The translations under genes and the position numbers were made by a program. From positions 1 through 52,384 of IMG/VR virus record IMGVR_UViG_3300044998_000632: a stretch of DNA of 52,384 nt; one strand, written 5' to 3'. Numbering within the stretch: position 1 is the stretch's first letter; every line of letters starts with the position of its first letter. Below are positions 27,301 to 34,632 of the stretch, piece after piece. Below the pieces are notes generated by a model. It was not told the origin of the DNA. It made no database searches and saw only the letters and a program-made list of their open reading frames with translations. Origin of the DNA: a virus.

Positions 27301-28747
27301 GTTCCTGGATAGCGGCGAGGGTTATCGGTTGGCCCGGTACGACGCCACGATGCTCAACCCGGACGGATCGGCTAAGGAGGGCGCGGACACGTACACCCGC
27401 GACTATGCGCGCTTGCGCACGAGCAGCCGCCGAACGGATCAGTACCGGGCGATGATGGTCGACATGCTGCGCCGAGGCATCATGAACGACCAAGCGACGC
27501 AGGAGCTGAACGACATGCGAGAGGGTAAGGACCCGACTCGCGTGGCTGCCAAAGTTGAGCACTACATGTCGCTGATGATGAAGCACATGGAGCAGACCAA
27601 CCGCATGGCGTCGACTATCGCCGCGTTCGATCTGGCTGCGCGCCGGGGTCGTTCGTGGGAAGACGTGATGAACGAGGTAGAGCAGGCGGTGTACGAGGGA
27701 CACGGCAACTACAGCGCCCTCAACTCCCCGCGGCCGTGGCACAGCAACACCGGCAAGGTGCTGTTGCTCTTCCGCAAGTTCGCGTTCCACATGTTCACTA
27801 CGATGGGCATGATGGTGCGCGACTACATCCGCGCGCAGCGGGGATCCCAGGAACGCCGCGAAGCGGCGACCAAGCTGGGCATGATGCTGCTCACGACCGG
27901 TGCGCTGACGGGCGCTGCGGGGCTGCCGCTATACGGCGTAGCACAGACGCTCTTCCAGATGTTCCAGTCTGCATTCGGAGACGAGGAAGAGACTCGCAAC
28001 CTGACGATCGCGCTGCATAAGTGGGCCGAGGAGAAGGGCGCGAATCGGGAGCTGGTGAACGTGGCCATGGGCGGCATCCCGAGCTTGCTGGGCTTGAATC
28101 TGACCAGCCGGCTGGGCTATGCGGACGTGTTCTTTCGCGACCCGGACGAGAACCTGGATCAGAAGAAGGCTCTGGAGTGGGCCGTGCAGACCATCGGCGG
28201 TCCAATGTACGGCGCAGGCGCACAGATTGCTCGCGGCATCAGCAACGTGGCCAACGGCAACATCATGCTCGGCGCCAGCGAGATGGTCGGCGCAATGCCG
28301 CGCAACCTGGCCAAAGGGCTTGACATGTACATGAGCGGCGAGGTGACGACGCGCCGCGGCGACGTGATCGCAGAGGTGGGCGCGGGGGATGCACTGCTCC
28401 AGGCATTCGGCTTCGTCCCCGGCGACGTACAGCGACAGCAGCAGATCATCTTTGCCGCCAAGGCGGCGGACGTGCGGCTGAACTCGATCCGTGCCGAGGC
28501 ACTGAATCTGTACCGCAACGCCTACGCCATCGGCGATGCGGACATGATGGAGCGGGCGAAGACGGAAATCGAGCGGGTCAACGCGATCGCCGCGCGAAAT
28601 AATCTGCCCAAGTACCGCATTACGCAGGATACTCTGACTCGGTCGGTGCGGGCTCGATTCGAGAACGACGAGAACTTCGTCAGCGGCGTTCGGTTCGCCC
28701 CTGCCACAGCCCCGGCAACCGCCAGCATTCGGGCACTGATCCAGTGA
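21311..28747 (+). CDS. Giant internal virion protein: lytic transglycosylase + HEPGH motif + LPD-type domains
   Basis: 2478 residues. Start ATG 21311 (one nt after the upstream stop). Residues ~30-150 form an SLT-type lytic transglycosylase: Glu58 in LRALVESGFNP, GLMQFMPSTA at 73-82, YYGGP later, expected to open peptidoglycan during DNA entry. Residues ~230-1300 are Arg/Glu/Pro-rich. An HExxH motif, HEPGH at residues 1320-1324, precedes a Glu pair at 1379-1380, a gluzincin-like layout. Residues ~1600-2200 resemble large polyvalent protein domains (YVPFRRAGDFLISYI; NTGKVLLLFRKFAFHMFTTM) with hydrophobic segments that could insert in membrane. The function is inferred by analogy to podovirus ejection proteins; whether the metallopeptidase site is active is unknown. 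Confidence 0.78.
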   Translation: MAGITDYNANFVRPYDPGLVRRRAQALQQPTPYDDLFIKYGRMYGIDPIELKLRALVESGFNPTARSPAGAVGLMQFMPSTARELGINPMNPEEAVKGAAQLMAEALKSTGSMRGVDMTYYGGPNPKQWGPNTRQYAANLDAVRRAAGVGGGEVLDDDDPRLMQPTGGARPLRFMHPETGETFAFPAGTTGEQARALMDAKYAQREQQAQARAAEEAKAYRQYLRDNNNAIASGVRRGIGQLPILGAQALAAGAGTLGATGVRDSLLDAAAQRQDQLNQDAPQLYDSFMESPLGYLGERLGEQVPNMAAVVAGGGIGGLTGRALVARSAAGAARQAAARAATTRRGAIAGATVPSYGLQAGENYGSYVDEYGVDKASPGAALLGAIPQTALDVWALGRLGRMLTPQEISSLNPMQLRRLSREGMAMQAARGAARGLGRGVVIEAPTEAGQESLKYAFGDMSQGQAPTAFLSDPEKRAQVGEAGFVGGLTGGTIGGIGGGIGGARRPALAAERFQAMREGRRNEVEARVRDAKEMGPPAPWGASTPLPGPPERVGPPAPWEAAFPPAGMPAPQPLQLGYDPMADFRQRAADMTAAANEPRNIVESVRTPGQGMAGPRFPQLGMDPEAIDRERSARERAVQNQIALETAKQNVLARQRQSQEQLAALQRLEGERQDARRQIDDLTPRQLDLVADMGRGGARPLARPFEDPYVPLNERDPILMRSTDEETASLPGMEPALLDDGVPGTRDETMALLRQAGIVADGDVRPATVRNRSFGLPGPTTMPGPTGMSPYDRAARALGERMASNAGPEGYSLASPEGLAGVYNELVNLRAILARQQRTMGRTPRRERQAQALDALINSVRPTEAPSGPRTARPDADTPIRRPTREERETSRAQARETPRVAGIPAAAQDVAQVADKVRRDVAEGRVLGDPVKDEKTGEMRPRTLRDLLTGRKYTEAKTLAKEQERLRATPEELAAGQKLWDSVVPAGNLKWSDLPEPPVIEMDTGKELTGGKGKAKTEVDQAIVDDVRNMFALWNATNPRATPEQVRQWVTDAINDVRQPTLAKRDIGPKAQRKRKDSEEDMFESLADSEESLIKDIEQQLKKPGLRPKQRAELEVALEDAREALRKLREDEKASNAREATREPATLAAPLNWNSAVDLLTQNGAALFDDRPSSTPPLRSRRKATKAKNSLEERRRAAQEKILAMFREAAESVDAEPTDTVDDIEAKTRRAALLLPKGAGTPMRRSDHADTATRLRRLAQARLPDANIVVVADRAELTDPEALAAFDAGELGLAASNGSAYVFVPNHRTIEDAEVTLFHEPGHLFMRAVPVSALARMMEPFRANQQVQKLKDAWLANTANRERMAQRPGYDWDTHATEEAIVEFGQTAFGKPTITALAARVINWVRRLGGNRLADFLAGRNDKLQVVEFLIEMRRRYAEAGAPKGPPGPSRFRTPTEGNLTSTSASDLEADRRLNAAVDRAIGSRGELFRAAWGNATGRAGRAALMSLLDLRSLGRLLDDVASQAGIDRFQGVGMRIYNLLNQQDAVDQGVRATFMRDAINPLVELRNANQPMFERVQSMLYKASFMRFDPRTKVQEEGKGSPEIRAQRLELQRQYNALNPQARRAFDQVFDSTRRSFEEMTSQMRAHAERMLAAAKQTAANATPDERAAAQADVLRRVNGLEKLNRAIEELGNVMPYVPFRRAGDFLISYIHPSTKVPGVRAFETAAQRDRAFDAMRRLGVKQAEKFNRYEEPSKFFDSLDATTKSVIRALREARGVDPDAPATPSDPSETGRAQRGDPTPEEVREAVFAQIEDNIIDVLRSMSPAGRMFDAAMKRENYPGFDENILEALSAYATSAGRNMSNLLTGAEIGEAFADANRMRAASVTRPGMEVNDPSTKTYLTDDQLDSVHAVVGELNKRREFLMAPFYSPVANTLTKGGFYFFMGLNPSSALLQAFQMVMVQAPVLAGRYGVPRAFRSMWSAATRVYGTEAPLRSFLDSGEGYRLARYDATMLNPDGSAKEGADTYTRDYARLRTSSRRTDQYRAMMVDMLRRGIMNDQATQELNDMREGKDPTRVAAKVEHYMSLMMKHMEQTNRMASTIAAFDLAARRGRSWEDVMNEVEQAVYEGHGNYSALNSPRPWHSNTGKVLLLFRKFAFHMFTTMGMMVRDYIRAQRGSQERREAATKLGMMLLTTGALTGAAGLPLYGVAQTLFQMFQSAFGDEEETRNLTIALHKWAEEKGANRELVNVAMGGIPSLLGLNLTSRLGYADVFFRDPDENLDQKKALEWAVQTIGGPMYGAGAQIARGISNVANGNIMLGASEMVGAMPRNLAKGLDMYMSGEVTTRRGDVIAEVGAGDALLQAFGFVPGDVQRQQQIIFAAKAADVRLNSIRAEALNLYRNAYAIGDADMMERAKTEIERVNAIAARNNLPKYRITQDTLTRSVRARFENDENFVSGVRFAPATAPATASIRALIQ

Positions 28748-28749
28748 CG

Positions 28750-28938
28750 CTACTGCGGGTTGGATTCTTCATCCCACAGGAAAAACGCTGGCGGGTGATG
28801 GACATTGTCGTGTAGCACGATACCCTTGAATCGGAGGCACGCATGACCACAGACAACGCAGTAGTACGGCGGAGATTCCTCGGGCTCGTCTTCAAGGGGG
28901 AACGAGTCCGGGAGGAGCCCTGTAAGGTCCCAGATCAC
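28750..28938 (-). CDS. Small zinc-finger-like protein coupled to the primase gene
   Basis: 62 residues from a GTG that overlaps the primase-helicase TGA by 4 nt (GTGA), so it is the last gene of the early operon. Contains YYCVVCGHACLRFKGI then HDNVHHPP, a possible CxxC...H...H zinc site. It ends 2 nt past the convergent giant gene. No wide gap or hairpin lies between the two arms here. Role unknown; possibly a replication accessory. Confidence 0.6.
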   Translation of the reverse strand: MIWDLTGLLPDSFPLEDEPEESPPYYCVVCGHACLRFKGIVLHDNVHHPPAFFLWDEESNPQ

Positions 28939-31931
28939 GCTTCACGCTCGTTGGCAGGCGCTGCGCGTGCAACGCTAGTTCCGGTGTCCGCCGCGACGGC
29001 GTCCACCGCATCAGCGGGCATCACGACACGAACGAACTCAGTGCGGACTCCCAGGACCATCTCCGTGACGACGTCCAGCGAGTAGCCGCTGCCCTGCAGC
29101 CGCATCGGAACGGTCTTGAGCGGATCGGTCCGCACCGACGGAAAGAGCCGACGCCGTCCACTCACCAACTGCGCGCGACTGACGTACAGCGCAGGGCGCG
29201 TACCAACGCCGATGGTCGGTACCCCGTGATTCGGCCAGTCGTTGATGACGATGAACGCGTCAGTGCGCGTAGCCGCCGGCGCGTTGCCGATCCGACTCAG
29301 CGAGCGGGACAGCACCCCATCCATTCGATTCGCCAGGCTCAGACTGCCGCGCTCATCGCGCAGCAGGCGGGGGAGGAAGCTGTTGTTGGTGGCGATGAAG
29401 GTGGAAACGTCCTCGATGATCTGGGAGGTCGGGTCTGCCACCATGCTCTTCGCAGCGCGAAGCAGACGCATCGCAACATCGACCAACGCAGATTCCTTGA
29501 AGTTGGTTAGGCCGCATTCAGTCGCCACGCGATTGGCCACGATGATGCAGGCGAAGGTGGCGAACTTGAACCGCAGTGCGCTGCGCGCTGCTTCGGTCGG
29601 CGATACCCGGCGCACCAGGTCTCGTTCGACGGCGGCAATGGCGTCGCGAATCGCAGGCGCGCCGTGCGCCATGACGGCCAGAATGAACGCACGTCCGGCG
29701 TGCCCGTAATTGGTCTGGATCTGCTGAAAGACGTCGTGCTTGGCGTAGTCCAGCCGGCCTGCTGGAATCTCGATGGACGTGATCCGCGCCATCTCCCCCT
29801 CTGCGTTGCCGGTGCGTCGGATTTCGTACTCGATGTCAACGTTGGCGGACGACACCCCAATGAGTTCCCAGGACTTGCCATGCACTACACGCTGCCCGGA
29901 CTGCAGCAGGCGGGCGCGGGGCTCCCCTGCAGCAACGTCAAGCGCAAGTCGGCGCAGAGTATCGGAGTCGAGCAGCGTGATCTCGTCGATGATGCCGGGC
30001 AGGCAGCCGTACACGCTGAACCGGTCCATCATGGCGTTGTACGTGGACCGCCCCTTGTCGATGACGGGCTCGCCCCATATCGACCAGATGGCCTGCTGCA
30101 GAGAAGTCTTCCCCGAGCCCGAGGCGTCGCTGAAGACGTGGATGAGGTGCGACCAGCGCTGCGCGGTGAACGGAATCAATGCGGAAGCGAACCCCGCAGC
30201 AAGCCCAAACTGATAGCACTCGCGCCCCTCGCCTTCGTAGGTCGCCACGGCTTCGCGCCATCTTTCGAGCGTGCCGGCCACGCTCATCCGCAGGCCGTAG
30301 CTCGTGATCTTGGGGGAAACAAGGCACGGATGTAGCACGGGGGTGCCTTCCTCCGTGGAAGCGTACGCGTGCCCGAAATTGAAGTGCCGGCGGGACTCAT
30401 CCCACCCAAGGCACTCGGACATCAGCGAGTCCCGAGTCAACTCGTTGATCAAGTCCAGACAACGCGCGAAGTACGTGGTCGCCAACTTGCGGAAGTTGGC
30501 TGCGAGCGGAAAGCCGTACCGCACCAGCAGGTTGATGATTGGCTGATCAGCGCCGTACAGGCTAGGGTCGATGATGACGCGGACCGGGTGCTCATCGCGG
30601 CGAGCCCAAAAGACGAACTCGTACACCATGACCCCGCGCGAGTCCCGCATCTTGTGCTGCGGCCAGAAGACGCCGGCCCACAAGGGTTTCGTGACTCGGC
30701 GTTGGATGCGGTTGCCTTCCTCGTCCTGGTCCTCGACCATCTCGAAATACAGGGTTCGGAAGGTCGTAGGGTCGAAGCCAAACCCGTACGGCCAACGCAC
30801 CATGGGGCGGTATCGGTCGAGGAACTCCTGATCCTCTTCCGGGTAGAACACCCGAAGCTGCGTCTGCAGCAGTGCGGCGATCAGCTTGGATGGGTCCGTG
30901 CTCCCCGGGGCCACCTCTGCGGGGGGCAGGTAGCCATGGCGGATCGGTGTCGAGTTGGACACCGCGTGCGGGCACCCGCCGCACTTGCCGTGACCCGCCA
31001 TATGGGCGCATGTACGAGGGTGTTGGTTGCCCTTCCAGGCGGCCAGCTTCGCGTCAACCGCGGCGCCGTCGGCGTACCGCTCCGAATCATGTCTGGAGAA
31101 CTCGTGGGCGTAGAACACGCCGTCCTCGGCCTTGCTGCACATCGCCAGCAGGTCCGCCCACAGCGCTTCATTCATCGAGCTGCGTGTCTGGTTCTCAGGC
31201 TTGAGCGCCCAATGCACCAGTCGGCACTCATTGGACTCCACAATGCTCTTGATCCAGAACGGGCGGTACCTGGACTCTGCGCTTCCCTGCGGCAATTCGA
31301 GTCCGGCGAACGCCGTGTTGGTGCTTGGCGGAGCCCCCGAGGTCAGCAGCGTGTCAAACGCGGCCAGCGCGTGGGCTTTGCCCGTGAGCCGGCCCTCGGT
31401 CAGATATGGAGGATCGTACTTGCGGTTGTGCGAGCCCAGTGGCCGCAGCACACGAGCCAAATCCCCGGTGATCGCGTGATCTGCCGGAATGCCTGCGGCC
31501 TTGGTCGCTACTTTCAGCGCGTCGGCGTACAGCTTCCAGGTGGTCGGATCGGTGTCTGCGTCCAGCGCCCAATAGACGTGGATGCCGCCACCGGTTGACA
31601 TGATATAGGTGGGGGCGGGAAGCTGGTACGCCTTGGTGAATGCCTTGAGTTGGCGGATGACCGCCACGAGCGGGTCTTCTTCGGGAACGTTCTTGAAGTC
31701 GATGTCAAGGTAGAGCGCCCGCTTGGCCGCGACTTCAGCAGTCAATCGATCGGCGCCAGAGAACGTCGCTGTGGCGTAGTAGGCTTCGCCGCCCCGCGCG
31801 TCGATCGCCTGGAGGGCAGCGACGAGCCCCTCCAACGTGGCATGCGCTGAGTGTGCTTTGGACCTACCGTCCCACGCGATGTAGTTCCCTGACCCCTCTG
31901 ACGGCAGCACGAGGGACAGGAAGTCTTTCAT
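28935..31931 (-). CDS. PrimPol-type primase fused to DUF927-like helicase
   Basis: 998 residues. The N-terminus is an archaeo-eukaryotic primase-polymerase domain: ALYLDIDFK with Asp76/Asp78, GGGIHVYWAL at 114-123, and DLARVLRPLGSHNRK at 157-171. A Cys/His cluster (CAHMAGHGKCGGCPHA) near 305-320 may bind zinc. The C-terminal half has a Walker A-like SDASGSGKTSL (Lys608) and a later GIIDEI Walker B, in a DUF927-type AAA+ module. It would prime and unwind phage DNA. Overlaps the zinc-finger-like gene by 4 nt. Confidence 0.83.
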   Translation of the reverse strand: MKDFLSLVLPSEGSGNYIAWDGRSKAHSAHATLEGLVAALQAIDARGGEAYYATATFSGADRLTAEVAAKRALYLDIDFKNVPEEDPLVAVIRQLKAFTKAYQLPAPTYIMSTGGGIHVYWALDADTDPTTWKLYADALKVATKAAGIPADHAITGDLARVLRPLGSHNRKYDPPYLTEGRLTGKAHALAAFDTLLTSGAPPSTNTAFAGLELPQGSAESRYRPFWIKSIVESNECRLVHWALKPENQTRSSMNEALWADLLAMCSKAEDGVFYAHEFSRHDSERYADGAAVDAKLAAWKGNQHPRTCAHMAGHGKCGGCPHAVSNSTPIRHGYLPPAEVAPGSTDPSKLIAALLQTQLRVFYPEEDQEFLDRYRPMVRWPYGFGFDPTTFRTLYFEMVEDQDEEGNRIQRRVTKPLWAGVFWPQHKMRDSRGVMVYEFVFWARRDEHPVRVIIDPSLYGADQPIINLLVRYGFPLAANFRKLATTYFARCLDLINELTRDSLMSECLGWDESRRHFNFGHAYASTEEGTPVLHPCLVSPKITSYGLRMSVAGTLERWREAVATYEGEGRECYQFGLAAGFASALIPFTAQRWSHLIHVFSDASGSGKTSLQQAIWSIWGEPVIDKGRSTYNAMMDRFSVYGCLPGIIDEITLLDSDTLRRLALDVAAGEPRARLLQSGQRVVHGKSWELIGVSSANVDIEYEIRRTGNAEGEMARITSIEIPAGRLDYAKHDVFQQIQTNYGHAGRAFILAVMAHGAPAIRDAIAAVERDLVRRVSPTEAARSALRFKFATFACIIVANRVATECGLTNFKESALVDVAMRLLRAAKSMVADPTSQIIEDVSTFIATNNSFLPRLLRDERGSLSLANRMDGVLSRSLSRIGNAPAATRTDAFIVINDWPNHGVPTIGVGTRPALYVSRAQLVSGRRRLFPSVRTDPLKTVPMRLQGSGYSLDVVTEMVLGVRTEFVRVVMPADAVDAVAADTGTSVARAAPANEREA

Positions 31932-31937
31932 GCGAGG

Positions 31938-32180
31938 CTAGGCTGGAGGAGTGGAGGTGGAAACGGCGACGCGGAGGCGGCGGACAGTGTCACCGCGGGC
32001 GTCGCCGTAGGGCTTCTGGATGATGGCGTACAGGGTGGAAGCGGTCAACCCTGCAGCGGTCGCGAGTGCCGGCAGCGTCCACCCCACATCAAGCGCATCC
32101 AGAAGAACCTGCTTGATGGGGGCGTCATCCGGTAGGTTATTGACTTTCCGGATGACTTTGCTGGAAACCCGTCGCCTCAT
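31938..32180 (-). CDS. Small HTH-like protein
   Basis: 80 residues, ATGA-type overlap with the upstream secreted-protein gene. VLLDALDVGWTLPALATAAG then LTASTLYAIIQKPYGD is a clear helix-turn-helix pattern. Likely a DNA-binding regulator or a replication-origin binding factor given its place directly before the primase. Target unknown. Confidence 0.6.
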   Translation of the reverse strand: MRRRVSSKVIRKVNNLPDDAPIKQVLLDALDVGWTLPALATAAGLTASTLYAIIQKPYGDARGDTVRRLRVAVSTSTPPA

Positions 32181-33019
32181 GTTCCAGTGCGCGGCTTACA
32201 CACCTGGACCACTTTCTGGCCCTCGGGGCAATCCACCTTGGGGTTGCGCTTCGGCTGGCCCTGCGGGGCGCGCACCGGGGCGGCCTGCTCGACCTGGACG
32301 ATGACGGTGGTCTGATCCGCCGGGGCAGCCTGGACGGTCGGGGCCGGGGCCGGGGCCGGGGCCGGGGCCGGGGCCGGGGCCGGGGCCGGGGCCGGGGCCG
32401 GCCGCGCGACACACTGCATCGGGTCGACGTCCACAAGCGAGTCGGGCAGCGGCGGCGGCTCGACGCCGAGCGCTTTGGCGGCCTCGGCCCGGTAGTGCGC
32501 AGCCGTGCGCCACTGGCACTGCGAGGCAGCTTCGCGGCTCAGGGCGCGCAGGTTGCACACCTTGGCCTCGACGATGGTCGGCGTGGTCTTGGTGGCAAAG
32601 CCCCAGCCAACGCTGGTGCCGTCCGGCCCGGCCGCGAGGCAGTCGCCTGCGCTGGCCGAGCCGAACGAGATCGAAGGAAACGCCAGACCGAGTGCTCGGC
32701 TAGTGCTGGTCGACGTGTCGCCGCCGACTTGGATCGGGCCGGTCGATCCACCCGCGCCGCCAGAGGACGTCACGGGGCCGGTGGATCCGCCCGCGCCGCC
32801 CGCGCCGCCAGAGGACGTCACGGGGCCGGTGGCCGCACTGGCTCCTGCTGCGGCCTTGGCGGCCGCGTTGGCCGTCGCATTGGCATCCGCTGAAACGGGC
32901 GCGGGGGGCGAGGGCAGATCGTAGTTGGTCGCCGCTGCGGCCGAAGCAAAGAGCAGCAGGCCGAGAGCAAGGGGGTACTCGATGACGTCGAGTCCGGGGA
33001 TGGCATTGCGGGTAATCAT
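32177..33019 (-). CDS. Secreted/membrane protein with Ala-Pro tract, early operon
   Basis: 280 residues. A hydrophobic N-terminal segment (PLALGLLLFASAAAA) looks like a signal or anchor. It is followed by Ala/Asn-rich sequence, two GPVTSSGGAGG-type repeats, a Cys-containing core (GDCLAAGP, EAKVCNLRALSREAASQCQW), an Ala-Pro tract encoded by ten 6-bp DNA units, and a C-terminal CPEGQKVVQVC pair. Likely periplasmic. Coupled by 4-nt overlap to the lipoprotein upstream and the HTH gene downstream. Role unknown; envelope modification or superinfection exclusion are possible. Confidence 0.65.
   Translation of the reverse strand: MITRNAIPGLDVIEYPLALGLLLFASAAAATNYDLPSPPAPVSADANATANAAAKAAAGASAATGPVTSSGGAGGAGGSTGPVTSSGGAGGSTGPIQVGGDTSTSTSRALGLAFPSISFGSASAGDCLAAGPDGTSVGWGFATKTTPTIVEAKVCNLRALSREAASQCQWRTAAHYRAEAAKALGVEPPPLPDSLVDVDPMQCVARPAPAPAPAPAPAPAPAPAPAPTVQAAPADQTTVIVQVEQAAPVRAPQGQPKRNPKVDCPEGQKVVQVCKPRTGT
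32340..32399 (-). repeat. Ten tandem GGGGCC hexamers
   Basis: On the + strand, GGGGCC repeats ten times without interruption; on the coding strand it encodes Ala-Pro alternation. Slippage-prone and likely to vary in length between isolates. Confidence 0.9.
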
Positions 33020-33309
33020 GGCTTTTCCTTGTTGATACGGGCTTCGGCAGCTTCCTTGGCCTCGCGCAGAAGTTCTTCGATGCGCCGCAGCTCATCGAAG
33101 AAGTATTCGAGATCAGCGCGCAGTCGGACACGGACCTCCTCCGCCTGCTCAGCATCGATGCGCAGCGCGGTGTCGCGCAGCGATTCAATCGTTCGCACGC
33201 GCCACTCTTCGAGGGCCGTGATGTCGATGGGCACACCACCGCAGCCGCCGAGTTGCACGGCGGCTGCGATGATCCCTGCCCCGACGAGTCGATGCAAGGG
33301 AGAGGTCAT
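33016..33309 (-). CDS. Lipoprotein with coiled-coil tail
   Basis: 97 residues. Signal peptide (RLVGAGIIAAAVQLGGC) with a lipobox ending LGGC at about residue 23, then a charged helical part (EQAEEVRVRLRADLEYFFDE, RIEELLREAKEAAEARINK). Probably outer- or inner-membrane lipoprotein facing the periplasm. It overlaps its neighbours by 4 nt on both sides, so it is co-translated with replication genes, which is unusual for a lysis-type lipoprotein. Confidence 0.68.
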   Translation of the reverse strand: MTSPLHRLVGAGIIAAAVQLGGCGGVPIDITALEEWRVRTIESLRDTALRIDAEQAEEVRVRLRADLEYFFDELRRIEELLREAKEAAEARINKEKP

Positions 33310-34163
33310 GCGGTCTCCTCTCCACTGTCTGCGCCCCAGGACTCGACCGCTTCGCTGAGCTTGGCTGCGCCGGTGGCGCGCGGCTTGGACGTCTTGGCCG
33401 AAGCCGCCGGGGTCGAAACTGCCGGCGCGGCCACCGGGGCCGGCAGTTCGGCATCCGCCGTCTTGGCGATCACCCGTAATTCGATGGCGCGCTTGACGTC
33501 GTCGTGCTGCATCTGGCGCTTGATGATGTCGACGTCGGCCTCAGAGATTTGGCGGAGCGGCTTGAACAGCAGTTTGGGCACCGCCGCATCCTTGTCGAAG
33601 CGCATCTCCGTGACCACAGACGGCATCGGCGCCTTGTTGGCGCGCAGGAACGTGGCGTACGCCTGGAAGGGGTAGTACCCGTTGCTGCCCTCGCCGAAGA
33701 TCGACATGGACGGCAGCTTCATCGCGTAGATGTCACCCCCGATGTCGTTCGCCAGCACAACCGCGATGCGGCGTGCAAAGCGGCACGCGCGCCCCCCGTT
33801 CACGGGGTTGCTGCCCTTCTGGTTCTGCGGACACGACGCGCAGTCGCTCGCCTGCTTCTTGATGGCGTCCTTGTCCGGCGTGCGGCCGTCGTTGGAGTAG
33901 CACACCGGGACCGCCTCGACGCCCTCGACGTACTGCCCCTCGTAATACTCGCGCTGCACGTGCGGCGATGCGCCGACCACGACCACCGGCAGGAACCGGT
34001 CGTCGATGGAGTCGATTTCCTGCTTGCCGTCGTGCCGCCGGAATACGCCGCCGCGGATCGAGATCCGCTTCATGCTGTTGGACGCGACATCCTTGGTGAA
34101 GTCGTTGTCCGCAAACGCCGCTGCGACCGCGCCGGGCTTGAAGATGCTCAGTTCGTTGCTCAT
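33306..34163 (-). CDS. Putative ssDNA-binding replication protein
   Basis: 285 residues. It contains CYSNDG ... SDCASCPQN ... GRACRF, a four-Cys zinc-type cluster, followed by VVLANDIGGDIYAMKLP and PFQAYATFL. I recognise this arrangement from phage replication modules, often annotated as ssDNA-binding protein; the assignment is by recall. A Pro/Ala-rich acidic C-terminus (AKLSEAVESWGADSGEETA) fits an SSB tail. It lies in the replication operon beside a helicase. Confidence 0.55.
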   Translation of the reverse strand: MSNELSIFKPGAVAAAFADNDFTKDVASNSMKRISIRGGVFRRHDGKQEIDSIDDRFLPVVVVGASPHVQREYYEGQYVEGVEAVPVCYSNDGRTPDKDAIKKQASDCASCPQNQKGSNPVNGGRACRFARRIAVVLANDIGGDIYAMKLPSMSIFGEGSNGYYPFQAYATFLRANKAPMPSVVTEMRFDKDAAVPKLLFKPLRQISEADVDIIKRQMQHDDVKRAIELRVIAKTADAELPAPVAAPAVSTPAASAKTSKPRATGAAKLSEAVESWGADSGEETA

Positions 34164-34194
34164 GAAAACTCCTGAAATGAGACCGATTAGACGG

Positions 34195-34629
34195 TCAGTT
34201 GGTTGTCGGCTTGCGCACGACGGCTTTCCGCTCGACCTCGATGTTGAGGCCGACCGGCACGTCCCCCGGGTGGTCCCGGAGGAATTGGGTCATGTTGGTG
34301 TTGTGGATCCGACGCTCCAGCAAGTGGAACGCCGCGTGCTCGCTGATGAAGTCGTACATGGACTGCCAGTCGGACGGCCAGTACCGGATCGTCTCCTGCA
34401 GCAGCACGGTGCCTGCAGGGGTGCGGATGGACGTGGCCCCCGCCGCCTGCAATGCCTGTCGCAGGACCAGCTCGATGCTGGCCATCTCGTCGGTGAGCAC
34501 CTTGTCAGCGGCCTCGTACTCGCGCTTGAGCGCTTCACGCCGCGCGCGTAGATGCAGTACACGCGCGGCAGCGGTCGGCAAATCGGGCAGATCGGGCAGA
34601 TCGGGAGGGGGTAGATGGGATTCATTCAT
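34195..34629 (-). CDS. Conserved early phage protein, function unknown
   Basis: 144 residues: Pro/Asp-rich start (PPPDLPDLPDLP), helical middle (RARREALKREYEAADKVLTD), then RTPAGTVLLQETIRYWPSDW and HLLERRIHNTNMTQFLRDHP. I recall this arrangement in replication clusters of podoviruses without a known activity. Placed between helicase and putative SSB, so a replication accessory role is likely. Confidence 0.65.
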   Translation of the reverse strand: MNESHLPPPDLPDLPDLPTAAARVLHLRARREALKREYEAADKVLTDEMASIELVLRQALQAAGATSIRTPAGTVLLQETIRYWPSDWQSMYDFISEHAAFHLLERRIHNTNMTQFLRDHPGDVPVGLNIEVERKAVVRKPTTN

Positions 34630-34632
34630 TGG

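Noticed and set aside
30369-31598. Long + strand open frame (409 codons) opposite the primase gene
   Set aside because: It is the antisense shadow of a clearly recognisable primase-helicase on the - strand; no phage protein motif in this frame.
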